Part shown: piece by piece, positions 16,087-24,860 of the stretch | How the letters are laid out: each line of letters opens with the position of its first letter | Numbering within the stretch: the stretch's first letter is position 1 | Source: JAVSMW01 sp032027005 | GTDB taxonomy: Bacteria > Bacillota > Thermincolia > Thermincolales > UBA2595 | Direction: 5' to 3' | Length of the DNA: 51,602 nucleotides | NCBI GenBank assembly: GCA_032027005.1 | Contig: JAVSMW010000014.1 | Span: 21,781 to 73,382, forward strand | Program-made: the position numbers and the translations under genes | The notes under the pieces: model-generated | What the model was told of the DNA's origin: nothing | Databases searched by the model: none | What the model saw: only the letters and a program-made list of their open reading frames with translations

Positions 16087-18018
16087 TTACAAACCGTCTT
16101 TAGTAATTCCCAATGTTGACATTTTCCGATAAAGAGTTGTCCTGCTTAACCCGAGTTTGCGTGCTGCTTTGGCTTTGTCGCCATTTTCCTCATTAAGGGC
16201 TTTGACGATTACTTCCTTTTCAATTTCTTCCATTGTTGCACTGATTGATTCCTTAACTTCAACAACCACTTTGTTTGGAGAAGGCGACAAAAAAAGGTTT
16301 TCTCCTATACACTCCCGTATAAGTTCTTTTAAGTAATCGATTTCATTAAGTCTTGTCTGATCAAGCATAATTAAAAAACGCTGAGCTATGCTAATCAGTT
16401 CCCGGACATTACCTGGAAAATTGTAAGTCAGTAACGGAGCAACGATTTCCGGGTAAGAAGGCTCCAAACGCGGTAGCAGCTGTGGGTCGATGCTGTTGAG
16501 AAAATGCCTCAATAGAACGGGTATATCCTCCATGCGTTGGCGAAGAGGGGGTAGTATAAGTGTCAACACATTCAACCGGAAGTATAAATCAGAACGGAAT
16601 GTTCTTTTCGATACCGCCAGACCAAGATTTTCATTGGTTGCCGCGATAATTCTTACATTGATGGGAATAACCTTATCGCTGCCAATCCTCATAATCTCAC
16701 GTTCTTGAATGACGCGCAAAAGCTTTAATTGGAATCCCTGGGAAACCGAACTGATTTCATCAAGAAATATTGTCCCGTTGTGAGCCAACTCAAAAAGCCC
16801 TTTTTTCCCTTGCTTCAGCGCACTGGTAAAAGCCCCCTCGTTATATCCAAAGAGTTCGCTTTCCAACAAATTTTCCGGCAGGGCCGAACAGTTAATGGCG
16901 ACAAAGGGTCCGATATGACGTTTGCTATGATTATGGATGCTCTGGGCAAACATTTCTTTGCCACACCCTGTTTCTCCCTCAATCAGGATGGTAAAATCAC
17001 TCTCGGCGTATTTTTTGGTCACAGCTATTATTTTTTGAATTGCTTTGCTTTCTCCAATAATTTGGTCGAAAGTGATCTTAGCATGCAATCCTTTTGCATG
17101 TGTATTTAATCGAACAGTGTTTTCCAGTTCCTGAATTCGTGTAATATCTTGAAATGTCGTAACAATACCTGTGATTTGATTCTTGACCTTTACAGGAACG
17201 TGGTTAATGATTGCCGTTGAATCGCCGAAATGCTCAATAATTCCGTATTCCGGTTCATGAGTATTTTCCACATGTGTTTGCGTAAAGAACCGGGCAAGGC
17301 TTTCACCAATAATATTTTCTTGTTTAACCTTTAGAATTTTTACGGCGATTGAATTACAATAGTTAATCACTCCTTGGTCATCTGTCATGATTATGCCTTC
17401 ATATACAGAATCAAGGATGGTTTTAAATCTATTAGATCGCTCCTCTTCATGGTACTTTGCTTTCACTATTTCTACCGCGCGAAGAATAGCATCATGGATT
17501 ACTCCCTCCAGGGTATAGATGCTAATCCCTTTCATTCCTTGTTTTTCAACCAATAAAGGTGTCGCTCCAATGACGACCTCGACACCTGTCTTTTTCAGTT
17601 CGCCGAATAGTTCTTCCAGATTGTTGTTTTCTGAAAAAGTTGTATGGCTAAGGGTAATCTTGAACAGTTCTTCTAGCATGTGAAGATTATTTGTATCGCC
17701 CCCTTCGAGAGGCATTGATGTCACTATCGCCATTTTACGTCCAAACGGCAAACCTTGAACAACGGCGCGAACAATGTCTTCGAAGGTAATCCGGATAGCT
17801 ATCACAGGAATATGCAGTGAATTTTGAAGTGTTTTTAGGTTGCGCCCGCTTGTGACAATTAGGTCCGCACCGGTACGCTGAAGTCCTAGAGCCATGGCAG
17901 GTACCTCGTCTTCTAATCCTGCGTGGGCTGTTATTTTTACACCTTCGATGGCAGGGGTGTTTTCCATGGCAGTGATTAATTCTTCGCGTCCCAAAAAGGC
18001 AATATGAATACTCATCAT
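16087..18018 (-). CDS. PrpR-type sigma-54-dependent activator
   Basis: This 643-residue protein has an N-terminal PrpR_N sensor domain (about 1-175; ALGLQRTGADLIVTSGRN), a PAS domain (about 195-300), an AAA+ domain with Walker A GETGCGKE, the loop written here as GAFTSA rather than the usual GAFTGA, Walker B GTIFLDE, and a C-terminal HTH (KAKAARKLGLSRTTLYRKM). PrpR_N domains bind small organic acids or their derivatives. The start follows GGGGGG with ATGATG. It is divergent from the 18397-24758 operon, whose sigma-54 promoter lies in the shared 378-bp gap, so it very probably controls that operon. The G to S change in the sigma-54-contacting loop is unusual and could affect activation. Confidence 0.9.
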   Translation of the reverse strand: MMSIHIAFLGREELITAMENTPAIEGVKITAHAGLEDEVPAMALGLQRTGADLIVTSGRNLKTLQNSLHIPVIAIRITFEDIVRAVVQGLPFGRKMAIVTSMPLEGGDTNNLHMLEELFKITLSHTTFSENNNLEELFGELKKTGVEVVIGATPLLVEKQGMKGISIYTLEGVIHDAILRAVEIVKAKYHEEERSNRFKTILDSVYEGIIMTDDQGVINYCNSIAVKILKVKQENIIGESLARFFTQTHVENTHEPEYGIIEHFGDSTAIINHVPVKVKNQITGIVTTFQDITRIQELENTVRLNTHAKGLHAKITFDQIIGESKAIQKIIAVTKKYAESDFTILIEGETGCGKEMFAQSIHNHSKRHIGPFVAINCSALPENLLESELFGYNEGAFTSALKQGKKGLFELAHNGTIFLDEISSVSQGFQLKLLRVIQEREIMRIGSDKVIPINVRIIAATNENLGLAVSKRTFRSDLYFRLNVLTLILPPLRQRMEDIPVLLRHFLNSIDPQLLPRLEPSYPEIVAPLLTYNFPGNVRELISIAQRFLIMLDQTRLNEIDYLKELIRECIGENLFLSPSPNKVVVEVKESISATMEEIEKEVIVKALNEENGDKAKAARKLGLSRTTLYRKMSTLGITKDGL

Positions 18019-18238
18019 TTCCCCCCAGATTTTTTTGTAAGCTTCAACAGAATAATCGTAATTGCAAACCCCTGTATTTCGATGCAGGGTTTTATGTTTA
18101 TAAAGTATTCTTTGTCTATTGACCTGTTACCTGCTACAAATACGAAAAACGTCCAGACATGATACACAATTCCCAATAATGTAACACAGGGATATGCCAT
18201 GTGACGTAAGAAATGCGATAAATAGCCCATTTGATGTT
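18019..18238. promoter_or_regulatory. divergent intergenic region, candidate activator-binding region
   Basis: This stretch lies between the PrpR-type gene and the -24 element of the divergent operon. It holds the inverted repeat AAACCCCTGTATTTCGATGCAGGGTTT in split form (arms near 18066-18072 and 18087-18093), which is well placed for an enhancer site about 150 bp upstream of the sigma-54 promoter. No open frame in it resembles a gene. Confidence 0.35.
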
Positions 18239-18255
18239 TTGGCACAAAACTTGCA
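18239..18255 (+). promoter_or_regulatory. sigma-54 (-24/-12) promoter of the M29/ABC-transporter operon
   Basis: TTGGCACAAAACTTGCA matches the sigma-54 consensus with GG (18241-18242) and GC (18253-18254) 12 bp apart and a full TGGCAC. It is about 140 bases upstream of the first gene and faces away from the PrpR-type activator gene. Confidence 0.85.
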
Positions 18256-18396
18256 TAAATAAAAGTTGCATAGATGTGTTAAATGATTGTAAAAAAGTTA
18301 TGGGAGGGGTGTTAAAATAAATTATATTAAATGGGTTGGACTTAGTTCGGATAATAGTGATTATTAATAATAACATTTAATTGGGAGGTTAGATTG

Positions 18397-19392
18397 ATGA
18401 ACATGAAAATGATTGAGATTATGAAGGCTGTAAGAGTCCCCCTTGAAATCAACGCCAAGCCGGGTGACAAGGTGCTTATTATCACCGATACCCGCATTGA
18501 GCCGGAAGTATGGACTGCTATGGCTGCCGCTGCTAATGAACTAGGTATTGAACCCAGTGTAGCTATTATGAATCCGCGAATGTCCCATGGATACAATCCA
18601 ACAACACCAATAGTCAATGCTGCACGAGATCCCGAACTGAATCTGATTATTTATATGACTAGCACTGCGATGGCGCATACCACTTTAAGTGAAGAGATAA
18701 TTCAGAGTGGAAAGGCGTTTATACTGATGGAAGAAGTAACTACAGACATGCTGCTCCAGGGCGGGCCGGCATATGCAGACTATACAGCCATGGGTATCTT
18801 GGGAAATAAAGTGGCCGATCTCTTCACAAAGGGAAGCCGGGTTCGGGTTCAGTCTGACCTAGGTACTGATCTGACAGCTAGCATTATAGGACGCCCCGGG
18901 AGGAACGTTGCAGGAAAGGTGCCCATAATGTCGGAAAGTGGCGGGGGTGGTTGTGCTTTCCCTGATGGCGAGGTGCATGTCTGTCCGGTTGAAGGCACAG
19001 GTGAGGGTGTAATCGTCTTTGATACTACTGCACATTCAGTTGGTCGTCTAAAGGAACCGATTCGGCTAACGGTTGAGAAAGGGATGGTGACCAAGATAGA
19101 GGGTGGCCTTGAGGCAGAAATATGGCGGCAGACTTTTAATAAATATGGAGACCCCAATAGCTACAATTGCCCTGCTGAAATTGCAATTGGCACTAATCCT
19201 AATGTCCAAGTCACCGGAAGCATGAGAACTGATAAAAAGCTTTATGGTGCCACTCATATCGGGGTAGGCGACTCAATCGTCATTGGGGGAACATGCAAGG
19301 CAAAGCTAAGACTAGAAGGAGTCATCAGGCAACCGAAGATTACAGTCGATGATCAAGTGGTGGCCGAAGGTGGTAAGATATTCGGCAACTAG
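18397..19392 (+). CDS. M29 aminopeptidase / NicX-like metal-binding protein
   Basis: This 331-residue protein matches the family that joins M29 leucyl aminopeptidases with 2,5-dihydroxypyridine dioxygenase (NicX). Seen features are the N-terminal KPGDKVLIITDT, the metal-site segment FPDGEVHVCPVEGTGEG and ATHIGVGDSIVIGG with His287. The usual C-terminal metal pair HxD is not present; the equivalent position reads R305-L-E307 (AKLRLEGVIRQP). Activity may therefore differ or be lost. ATG 18397 follows GGGAGG; a TTG directly before it is an alternative. It is the first gene of an operon with two other hydrolases and an ABC importer, so a ring- or amide-cleaving step on an imported compound is plausible but not shown. 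Confidence 0.7.
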   Translation: MNMKMIEIMKAVRVPLEINAKPGDKVLIITDTRIEPEVWTAMAAAANELGIEPSVAIMNPRMSHGYNPTTPIVNAARDPELNLIIYMTSTAMAHTTLSEEIIQSGKAFILMEEVTTDMLLQGGPAYADYTAMGILGNKVADLFTKGSRVRVQSDLGTDLTASIIGRPGRNVAGKVPIMSESGGGGCAFPDGEVHVCPVEGTGEGVIVFDTTAHSVGRLKEPIRLTVEKGMVTKIEGGLEAEIWRQTFNKYGDPNSYNCPAEIAIGTNPNVQVTGSMRTDKKLYGATHIGVGDSIVIGGTCKAKLRLEGVIRQPKITVDDQVVAEGGKIFGN

Positions 19393-19436
19393 CGCTTGTA
19401 ATCAAAATTGAACATTATTAAGGAGGCAGAGTAGAA

Positions 19437-20297
19437 ATGATCATCGACACCCATCAACACTTTTGGCACATCGGGGAAGGAGACGCGAAAGGGCCCGAGG
19501 ATTACAAGATCAAGGCTATACCGGAAGGAATCACCGGCACGATCCTGCGCTTGCATGAGACGCAATGGTGCCTGGACCTGGCCGCCCAAGAGCCCTTGAT
19601 CGTCGGCGTATGCGGGGCCATCCAGAGCGGGCCGGATTTCGAGAAGGAACTGGAGAGGTTTTCGGCCAACCCCCTCTTCCGGGGGATCTGCTATTCGGGC
19701 CGTGACATCGAGGATGTGGAGAAAGGCAGCCTTCTGTCGGACATGCAACTCCTTGCCGACAAGGACCTCGAACTCGATTTACTGCGTGCCATCCCCACCT
19801 TCTTCGGGGGACCCAAGATTATGCAAAGATACAAGGGTACGCCTGCCAGCATGGAGGGGGTGTTCAAGATCGCTGAGCGCGTGCCGAAGCTTCGCATTGT
19901 CATCGAACACATCGGCGGCATGGCCATTGACGGGAAGCAGACCACAAAGGAGTGGGAAGCGATCTACAAGCGCCTCGCGGAGTATCCTCAAATCTCCATC
20001 AAGGTATCCGGGCTGATGGAGCGCGCGACGACGCGGCCTGAGAACGAGCGGGCCACGGAGCTTCTGAGCTTTTACCGCCCGGCCCTTGATACCCTGTGGG
20101 ATATCTTCGGTGAGGATCGGCTCTTCTATGCCAGTAACTGGCCGGTTTGTGAGCATGTGGGCGATTTCATCACCAATGGACTCCGGATCGTCCGGCCGTA
20201 CTTTGCGGAAAAAGGCGATGAGGCATACAACAAGTTCTTCTGGAAGAATTCCAAGAAGGTCTACAAATGGGTCCCGCGCCTGCCCTCTCAACAGTGA
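19437..20297 (+). CDS. amidohydrolase-2 family hydrolase (lactonase-like)
   Basis: This 286-residue TIM-barrel metal hydrolase has the N-terminal metal motif DTHQHFW, a mid-barrel His in VIEHIGGMAI, and the C-terminal YASNWPVCE (Asn where most relatives have Asp). Its closest pattern is the fuconolactonase / 2-pyrone-4,6-dicarboxylate hydrolase branch, which opens lactones. The ATG follows AAGGAGG. The coding sequence is visibly richer in G and C, especially at third positions, than the genes on both sides, and a fragment of the upstream M29-like gene reappears just after it (20329-20375). Both observations suggest it was inserted later. Substrate is not known. Confidence 0.8.
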   Translation: MIIDTHQHFWHIGEGDAKGPEDYKIKAIPEGITGTILRLHETQWCLDLAAQEPLIVGVCGAIQSGPDFEKELERFSANPLFRGICYSGRDIEDVEKGSLLSDMQLLADKDLELDLLRAIPTFFGGPKIMQRYKGTPASMEGVFKIAERVPKLRIVIEHIGGMAIDGKQTTKEWEAIYKRLAEYPQISIKVSGLMERATTRPENERATELLSFYRPALDTLWDIFGEDRLFYASNWPVCEHVGDFITNGLRIVRPYFAEKGDEAYNKFFWKNSKKVYKWVPRLPSQQ

Positions 20298-20328
20298 CCG
20301 TAACTCCCGAAACCCAAAGGGGCGTGGC

Positions 20329-20375
20329 GGCGTTGGCGACTCAGTCATCATTGGGGGAACTTGCAGGGCAAAACT
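20329..20375 (+). pseudogene. fragment of the M29/NicX-like gene repeated after the amidohydrolase
   Basis: These 47 bases align with 19261-19307 inside the M29-like gene with a handful of differences and encode GVGDSVIIGGTCRAKL in the equivalent frame (GVGDSIVIGGTCKAKL in the intact gene). No start or other part of the gene is present. It is best explained as the end of a second, diverged copy into which the amidohydrolase gene was brought, or the scar of a duplication. The next gene's ribosome site follows directly. Confidence 0.7.
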
Positions 20376-20401
20376 TGATAAAAATCAGGAGGCAATTAGC
20401 T

Positions 20402-21187
20402 GTGGCAAATAACGTAAAAATATATCCTTTCAGGTTGGGGACCGCTTTCCACGATCAGAGCATTGTAACCTATAGATTAGGAATGGGTACAAAAGCGGAA
20501 ACCGCTTTCGGCTGCTACTATGTAGAGGCTGACGGTAAAAAGATTATGGTTGATACAGGGCCGGCTGGGCCGGAAGATGCTGCTGCTCATAAAGAGGTCG
20601 GTCCGCAGGTTGGACCGGAAGATCAGTCATATATCCAATTAGAGAAAGTGACTGGTGTAAAACCGGAAGAAATCGACCTGATTCTACTTACACACCTTCA
20701 TTGGGATCACGCCTACAATTTGGAGAAATTCCCTAATGCCAAAATTTATGTTTCCCAAAAGGAGTTGGAGTTTGCTCTAAATCCACTCCCTCCCTTTTTT
20801 AACTCATACGAGAACTGGCAGGTAGGCCGTGTACCATTTTTCCTTCAGGCTATACCACGAATGGTTCAGATTAGCATGACTGCAACAAAAATAACAGAGC
20901 ATGTTTCAATGATTCCGGCGCCAGGTCATACCCCCGGCCACATGGTAATCGTGGTAGAAACAAAAAATGGCCCTTATGTGCTTGCCGGTGACGCGATAAT
21001 CAAGCAGGAGAACATGCAGCCACTGCCGGAGCGGAAACTCCCATTTCGGATGACCGGTCTGTATATGGACTTTCAGGCGCAATGGAAGACAATGGAAACT
21101 ATAATGACGATTGTTGACTGGGATACCAGCAAAGTCTTAGGACACCACGACCCGGTAGCCTTGTCTAAATATGTTCTTCCTGAGTAA
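20402..21187 (+). CDS. metallo-beta-lactamase-fold hydrolase (lactonase-like)
   Basis: This 261-residue protein has the full zinc signature of the fold: THLHWDH (HxHxDH), PGHTPGH, the bridging Asp in LAGDAI and the final GHHDP. The overall pattern is that of the N-acyl-homoserine-lactonase-like branch, enzymes that open lactones or related esters. The GTG start at 20402 is chosen because AGGAGG lies nine bases upstream; the open frame extends further but runs through the amidohydrolase end and the M29 fragment. It sits between the amidohydrolase and the ABC transporter and probably acts on the same imported compound. Confidence 0.82.
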   Translation: MANNVKIYPFRLGTAFHDQSIVTYRLGMGTKAETAFGCYYVEADGKKIMVDTGPAGPEDAAAHKEVGPQVGPEDQSYIQLEKVTGVKPEEIDLILLTHLHWDHAYNLEKFPNAKIYVSQKELEFALNPLPPFFNSYENWQVGRVPFFLQAIPRMVQISMTATKITEHVSMIPAPGHTPGHMVIVVETKNGPYVLAGDAIIKQENMQPLPERKLPFRMTGLYMDFQAQWKTMETIMTIVDWDTSKVLGHHDPVALSKYVLPE

Positions 21188-21212
21188 ACCAGATTAAGCG
21201 GGGGGTGAGCTA

Positions 21213-22757
21213 ATGGGAACACATAGCGAAGTGTTAAAAGTAAAGCAGGTAAGCAAGCGTTTCTTCGGTGTCCCTGCGCTTTCAAGGGTAAGCTTCGATT
21301 TACGCGATAGTGAGGTATTAGCAATTGTTGGCGAAAACGGAGCGGGTAAAAGCACCATGATAAAGATTCTCGCCGGGGCATATGAGCTTGATGAGGGCAC
21401 TATTCAGTTAAATGGGCAAGAATTCAGTCCAAAAGACCCCAGCACTGCCACGAACGCCGGTATCTCCGTTATATACCAGGATCTGCATTTGGTTCCCCAA
21501 TTATCAGTAGCTGCTAATATCTTTTTACAAAACATCCCTAATCGAAAATTTGCCGGGATATCCTTTATCCAACACAAGGAATTAATTCGAAAAACAAAAG
21601 AACTTCTCGACAAGCTTGGTTTTCAGATTGACCCCAAAATCCAGGTAGGGAAGTTAAGCAGGGCGGTAAAACAACAGGTAGAGATAGCAAAGGCACTGGC
21701 GACAAAAGCAAAGATAATTATCATGGATGAGCCCACGGCAAGTCTTGAAGCTAAGGAAGTAAAAAAACTCTTTGACATTATTCTGCAGCTTAAGTCAGGG
21801 GGTACCAGTGTCATATACGTTTCACACCGACTCGATGAAGTTTTGGGAATTGCTGATAGAATTACAGTGTTTAGGGATGGGCAGGTTGTTGGAACTAAGA
21901 GCCGAGGTGAATTGAACGGAAATCAGCTTGTGAAGATGATTGTAGGACGCGAACTTGAATCCATGTATTTTAGGGAGCGCAGCGAGCCCAGACAGGAATT
22001 ATTTTCAGCAAGTAATGTTAAATCAAATGCTCTTGTGGAACCGATATCCTTTAATGCAAAATATGGGGAAATTGTTGGGTTTACCGGTCTAATCGGTTCG
22101 GGATTTGTGGACGTGCTGAAGGGTGTTTGCGGTCAAGAACCATTTAGTGCAGGAAAATTATTGATCGACCAGTCGGAAACACAGATTAGTTCCCCCCATG
22201 ATGCTATTAATTCCGGTTTAGGCTTCGTACCGGAAGACCGGGTAAACGAAGGCCTATTTATGAATCTTTCAGTGGAGGATAATATTATCATCGGTAGTTT
22301 GGAGAAGGTTAGCCGCTGGGGATTTATTTCGCGAAAAAGAAGCCGTAACGTTGTAGAAAATCTGATAGCATCTTTAAAAATTAAGGCGCCTCACCCCGGT
22401 ACACTTGTAAATACCCTGAGTGGCGGCAATCAGCAAAAAGTAGTCATTGCCCGTTGGTTAGCGAGTGATGCGCGATTATTAGTTCTTCTTGAGCCAACTC
22501 ATGGAGTTGACATCGGTGCCAAAGTGGAAGTTTACAAGCTATTGAGCGATTTCGCCCGAACCAGGGGAGCGGTCTTGTTCTCTTCCTCAGAGTTACCTGA
22601 AGTGATAGGGATTAGTGATCGAATCATTGCCTTACGAAGGGGCAGAGTTGTTGCTGAGATGCCGGCAGTGACAACGAATGAGAATGATTTGTTGGATAAG
22701 ATTTTTGGACAACATTCATATCAAGAAAATGAGCAGCGAGTGGAGGTGGGTTTATGA
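21213..22757 (+). CDS. sugar-type ABC importer, tandem ATPase (RbsA/MglA family)
   Basis: This 514-residue protein has two nucleotide-binding domains. The first has Walker A GENGAGKST, a degenerate signature (KLSRAVKQQVEIAKAL) and Walker B IIIMDEPTASL. The second lacks a proper Walker A, as is usual, has the signature LSGGNQQKVVIARWL, but reads LVLLEPTHGVD where the family has LDEPT: Leu426 replaces the Walker B Asp. It energises import with the permease and binding protein that follow. GGGGGTGAG precedes the ATG. The stop overlaps the permease start by four bases. The family carries pentoses, galactose, nucleosides or related compounds. Confidence 0.92.
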   Translation: MGTHSEVLKVKQVSKRFFGVPALSRVSFDLRDSEVLAIVGENGAGKSTMIKILAGAYELDEGTIQLNGQEFSPKDPSTATNAGISVIYQDLHLVPQLSVAANIFLQNIPNRKFAGISFIQHKELIRKTKELLDKLGFQIDPKIQVGKLSRAVKQQVEIAKALATKAKIIIMDEPTASLEAKEVKKLFDIILQLKSGGTSVIYVSHRLDEVLGIADRITVFRDGQVVGTKSRGELNGNQLVKMIVGRELESMYFRERSEPRQELFSASNVKSNALVEPISFNAKYGEIVGFTGLIGSGFVDVLKGVCGQEPFSAGKLLIDQSETQISSPHDAINSGLGFVPEDRVNEGLFMNLSVEDNIIIGSLEKVSRWGFISRKRSRNVVENLIASLKIKAPHPGTLVNTLSGGNQQKVVIARWLASDARLLVLLEPTHGVDIGAKVEVYKLLSDFARTRGAVLFSSSELPEVIGISDRIIALRRGRVVAEMPAVTTNENDLLDKIFGQHSYQENEQRVEVGL

Positions 22758-23743
22758 GCAGCAAAATGACGTCGGCTCAAAAACAAAATTTATTGGCACA
22801 GTCCTTTAACTCCCTTCGAGATCACTTGAAAATTGACTGGAATAAATATTTGGTTCCTGGAATGTTAGTGGCTTTATTTATTGGACTAGCCTTGTTAACC
22901 GACAGTTTTTTAACTGTGGGCAACCTTCTTAATGTTAGTCAGCAGATTTCCATTTTGGCAATTGTCTCGGCCGGGATGACCTTCGTAATCATTGGCGGGG
23001 GATTTGACCTTTCGGTAGGAGCTATCATCGCTTTAACCGGGTCATTGGCAGCCCTGGTAATGGTTAAATTCGGAATTGTTGCGGGAATTGGAGTCGGACT
23101 GCTAGCCGGTACAACTATTGGAATGATTAATGGATCGGTGGTTTGTTTATTAAAAGTAAACCCATTTATCACAACCTTAGGTATGGCTGTTGTTGCCCGC
23201 GGTATTGCCTTGGGCATTACCGGGGGAACGGCAGTTCATAATTTGCCAAAAGGTTTTTCGTGGTTAGGCAGTGGCAGGATTTTTAACATACCATTCTCGG
23301 GACTAGTGGTGATTATGGTATATATAATTGGCTTAATCGTTCTGCGGAAAACTACAGTTGGCTTAAAGATCTATGCAGTTGGTGGAAACAAAGAAGCGGC
23401 ACGTCTTTCGGGCATGAAGGCTAATCGGATAAGTATTGCAACTTATGCGATTAGTGGTTTCACCGCTGCACTTGCCGGAATCTTATTGGCGGCCAGGCTG
23501 CGGTCGGGTGATCCGACTGCAGGTATGACTATGGAGTTGTTTTCCGTTGCCGCAGTTGTTTTAGGCGGAACGGCCTTAAGAGGTGGGGAAGGCTACCTTA
23601 GTCGTACTATAATCGGTGTTTTATTTATTGGTTTTCTGGAAAACGGTCTTAACCTATTGAATGTTCCATATTATTGGCAACAGGTTGCAATTGGTTTGCT
23701 TTTTATGATTACGGCGGCATTAGCAATGATTAAGAGCAAATAA
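22754..23743 (+). CDS. sugar-type ABC importer, permease (RbsC family)
   Basis: This 329-residue membrane protein has about eight to ten hydrophobic helices and the family segments GGGFDLSVGAIIALTGSLAAL, VCLLKVNPFITTLGM and GGTALRGGEGYLSRTIIGV. It forms the channel of the importer. It overlaps the ATPase gene by four bases and is followed by the binding-protein gene after 22 bases. Nothing in it defines the substrate. Confidence 0.93.
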   Translation: MSSKMTSAQKQNLLAQSFNSLRDHLKIDWNKYLVPGMLVALFIGLALLTDSFLTVGNLLNVSQQISILAIVSAGMTFVIIGGGFDLSVGAIIALTGSLAALVMVKFGIVAGIGVGLLAGTTIGMINGSVVCLLKVNPFITTLGMAVVARGIALGITGGTAVHNLPKGFSWLGSGRIFNIPFSGLVVIMVYIIGLIVLRKTTVGLKIYAVGGNKEAARLSGMKANRISIATYAISGFTAALAGILLAARLRSGDPTAGMTMELFSVAAVVLGGTALRGGEGYLSRTIIGVLFIGFLENGLNLLNVPYYWQQVAIGLLFMITAALAMIKSK

Positions 23744-23765
23744 GAAAATAAGGGGGAAGTTGACA

Positions 23766-24758
23766 ATGAAAAAAACCCTGCGTAAAATTAAACCGGTGCT
23801 TGTATTATCAGTTATATTTATGCTGGCAATTTTATTTTCGGGTTGTGGCAAGTCTCAATCAGAAAGTAAAAACACGGAGAAAACCAACGAGAAAAAAACA
23901 CTTTCAGTGGGTGTTGTCCTTAGTAGTTCATCAAATCCTTTATACGTTAGCATGAAACAAGGGATCGAGGCAAAAGGTAAAGAACTTGGAGTAGAAACGA
24001 AGGTATTCTTTGTCGAAAATAACGATCAATTGCGTCAATCCAACGCAATTCAGGACTTAATCACGTCTAAAGTAGATGCTTTGTTAGTTGCACCTGTCAC
24101 AATGGAAGGAGCTGTTCCAGCCTACGAAGCCGCTAAGGAAGCCGGAATCCCTATCTTCAGCATTGCTAGAACAATTAGACGTCCGGATCTAGAAACTACT
24201 TTTATCGGTATTAATCAGGTCGAGGACGGACGTAAAATAGGCGAGTGGATGGGCAAGAGACTCAACGGCAAAGGTGAAGTTGCCATGTTAAAAGGTGTAT
24301 CGGGCGCATCTTATGCAATGGACCTGGAAAAAGGTTTTAAGGAAGGTATTGCCAAGTATCCGGATATAAAGATAGTCTCAGAGGTTAACTCCAACTCTAC
24401 TAAAGAAGAGGGCTTGAAAAGAAGTGAGAACATTCTTACTGCCAACCCCGAACTAGATGGCATTTATGCGGTTAATGACGAAATGGCTTTAGGTGCGATC
24501 CAAGCAGCGGAATCCGCCGGGCGGTTAAATAAGTTAATAATTACCGGTTACGGCGGCACTCCACCTGGTCTTGATGCCGTTAAAGAAGGTAAGATGACAG
24601 CAACAGTCGCTAATAGACCCATGGGTTGGGGAGCTTTGGGTATTCAGACTGTTAACGATGTCCTTAACGGCAAAACTGTTTCCAACCCAGTTGCATATGA
24701 TTCAATTTTAGTAGACCAGGAAATCCTTAAAAATACAAAACCGGAGGATTTGAAATAG
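23766..24758 (+). CDS. sugar-type ABC importer, substrate-binding lipoprotein
   Basis: This 330-residue protein starts with a lipoprotein signal peptide (basic MKKTLRKIK, hydrophobic stretch, lipobox LFSGC), so it is anchored to the outer face of the membrane. The mature part is a type I periplasmic binding fold of the ribose/galactose family: VGVVLSSSSNPLYVSMKQGIE, LITSKVDALLVAPV, DGIYAVNDEMALGAIQAAE. ATG 23766 is preferred over TTG 23760 because of the spacing from AGGGGGAAG. It is the last gene before a strong terminator. Confidence 0.92.
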   Translation: MKKTLRKIKPVLVLSVIFMLAILFSGCGKSQSESKNTEKTNEKKTLSVGVVLSSSSNPLYVSMKQGIEAKGKELGVETKVFFVENNDQLRQSNAIQDLITSKVDALLVAPVTMEGAVPAYEAAKEAGIPIFSIARTIRRPDLETTFIGINQVEDGRKIGEWMGKRLNGKGEVAMLKGVSGASYAMDLEKGFKEGIAKYPDIKIVSEVNSNSTKEEGLKRSENILTANPELDGIYAVNDEMALGAIQAAESAGRLNKLIITGYGGTPPGLDAVKEGKMTATVANRPMGWGALGIQTVNDVLNGKTVSNPVAYDSILVDQEILKNTKPEDLK

Positions 24759-24783
24759 ACAGATTCATAATCAAAAATATAAC

Positions 24784-24828
24784 CTCCTATGGTAGTTTCA
24801 TACTACCATAGGAGTCTGATTTTTTTTG
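24784..24828 (+). terminator. strong Rho-independent terminator of the ABC operon
   Basis: CTCCTATGGTAG (24784-24795) and CTACCATAGGAG (24803-24814) form a perfect 12-bp stem with a short loop, followed by CTGATTTTTTTT. It starts 25 bases after the binding-protein stop. Confidence 0.92.
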
Positions 24829-24860
24829 TGTTTGCTTTATCTGACGCATTTTCAGCAGCG

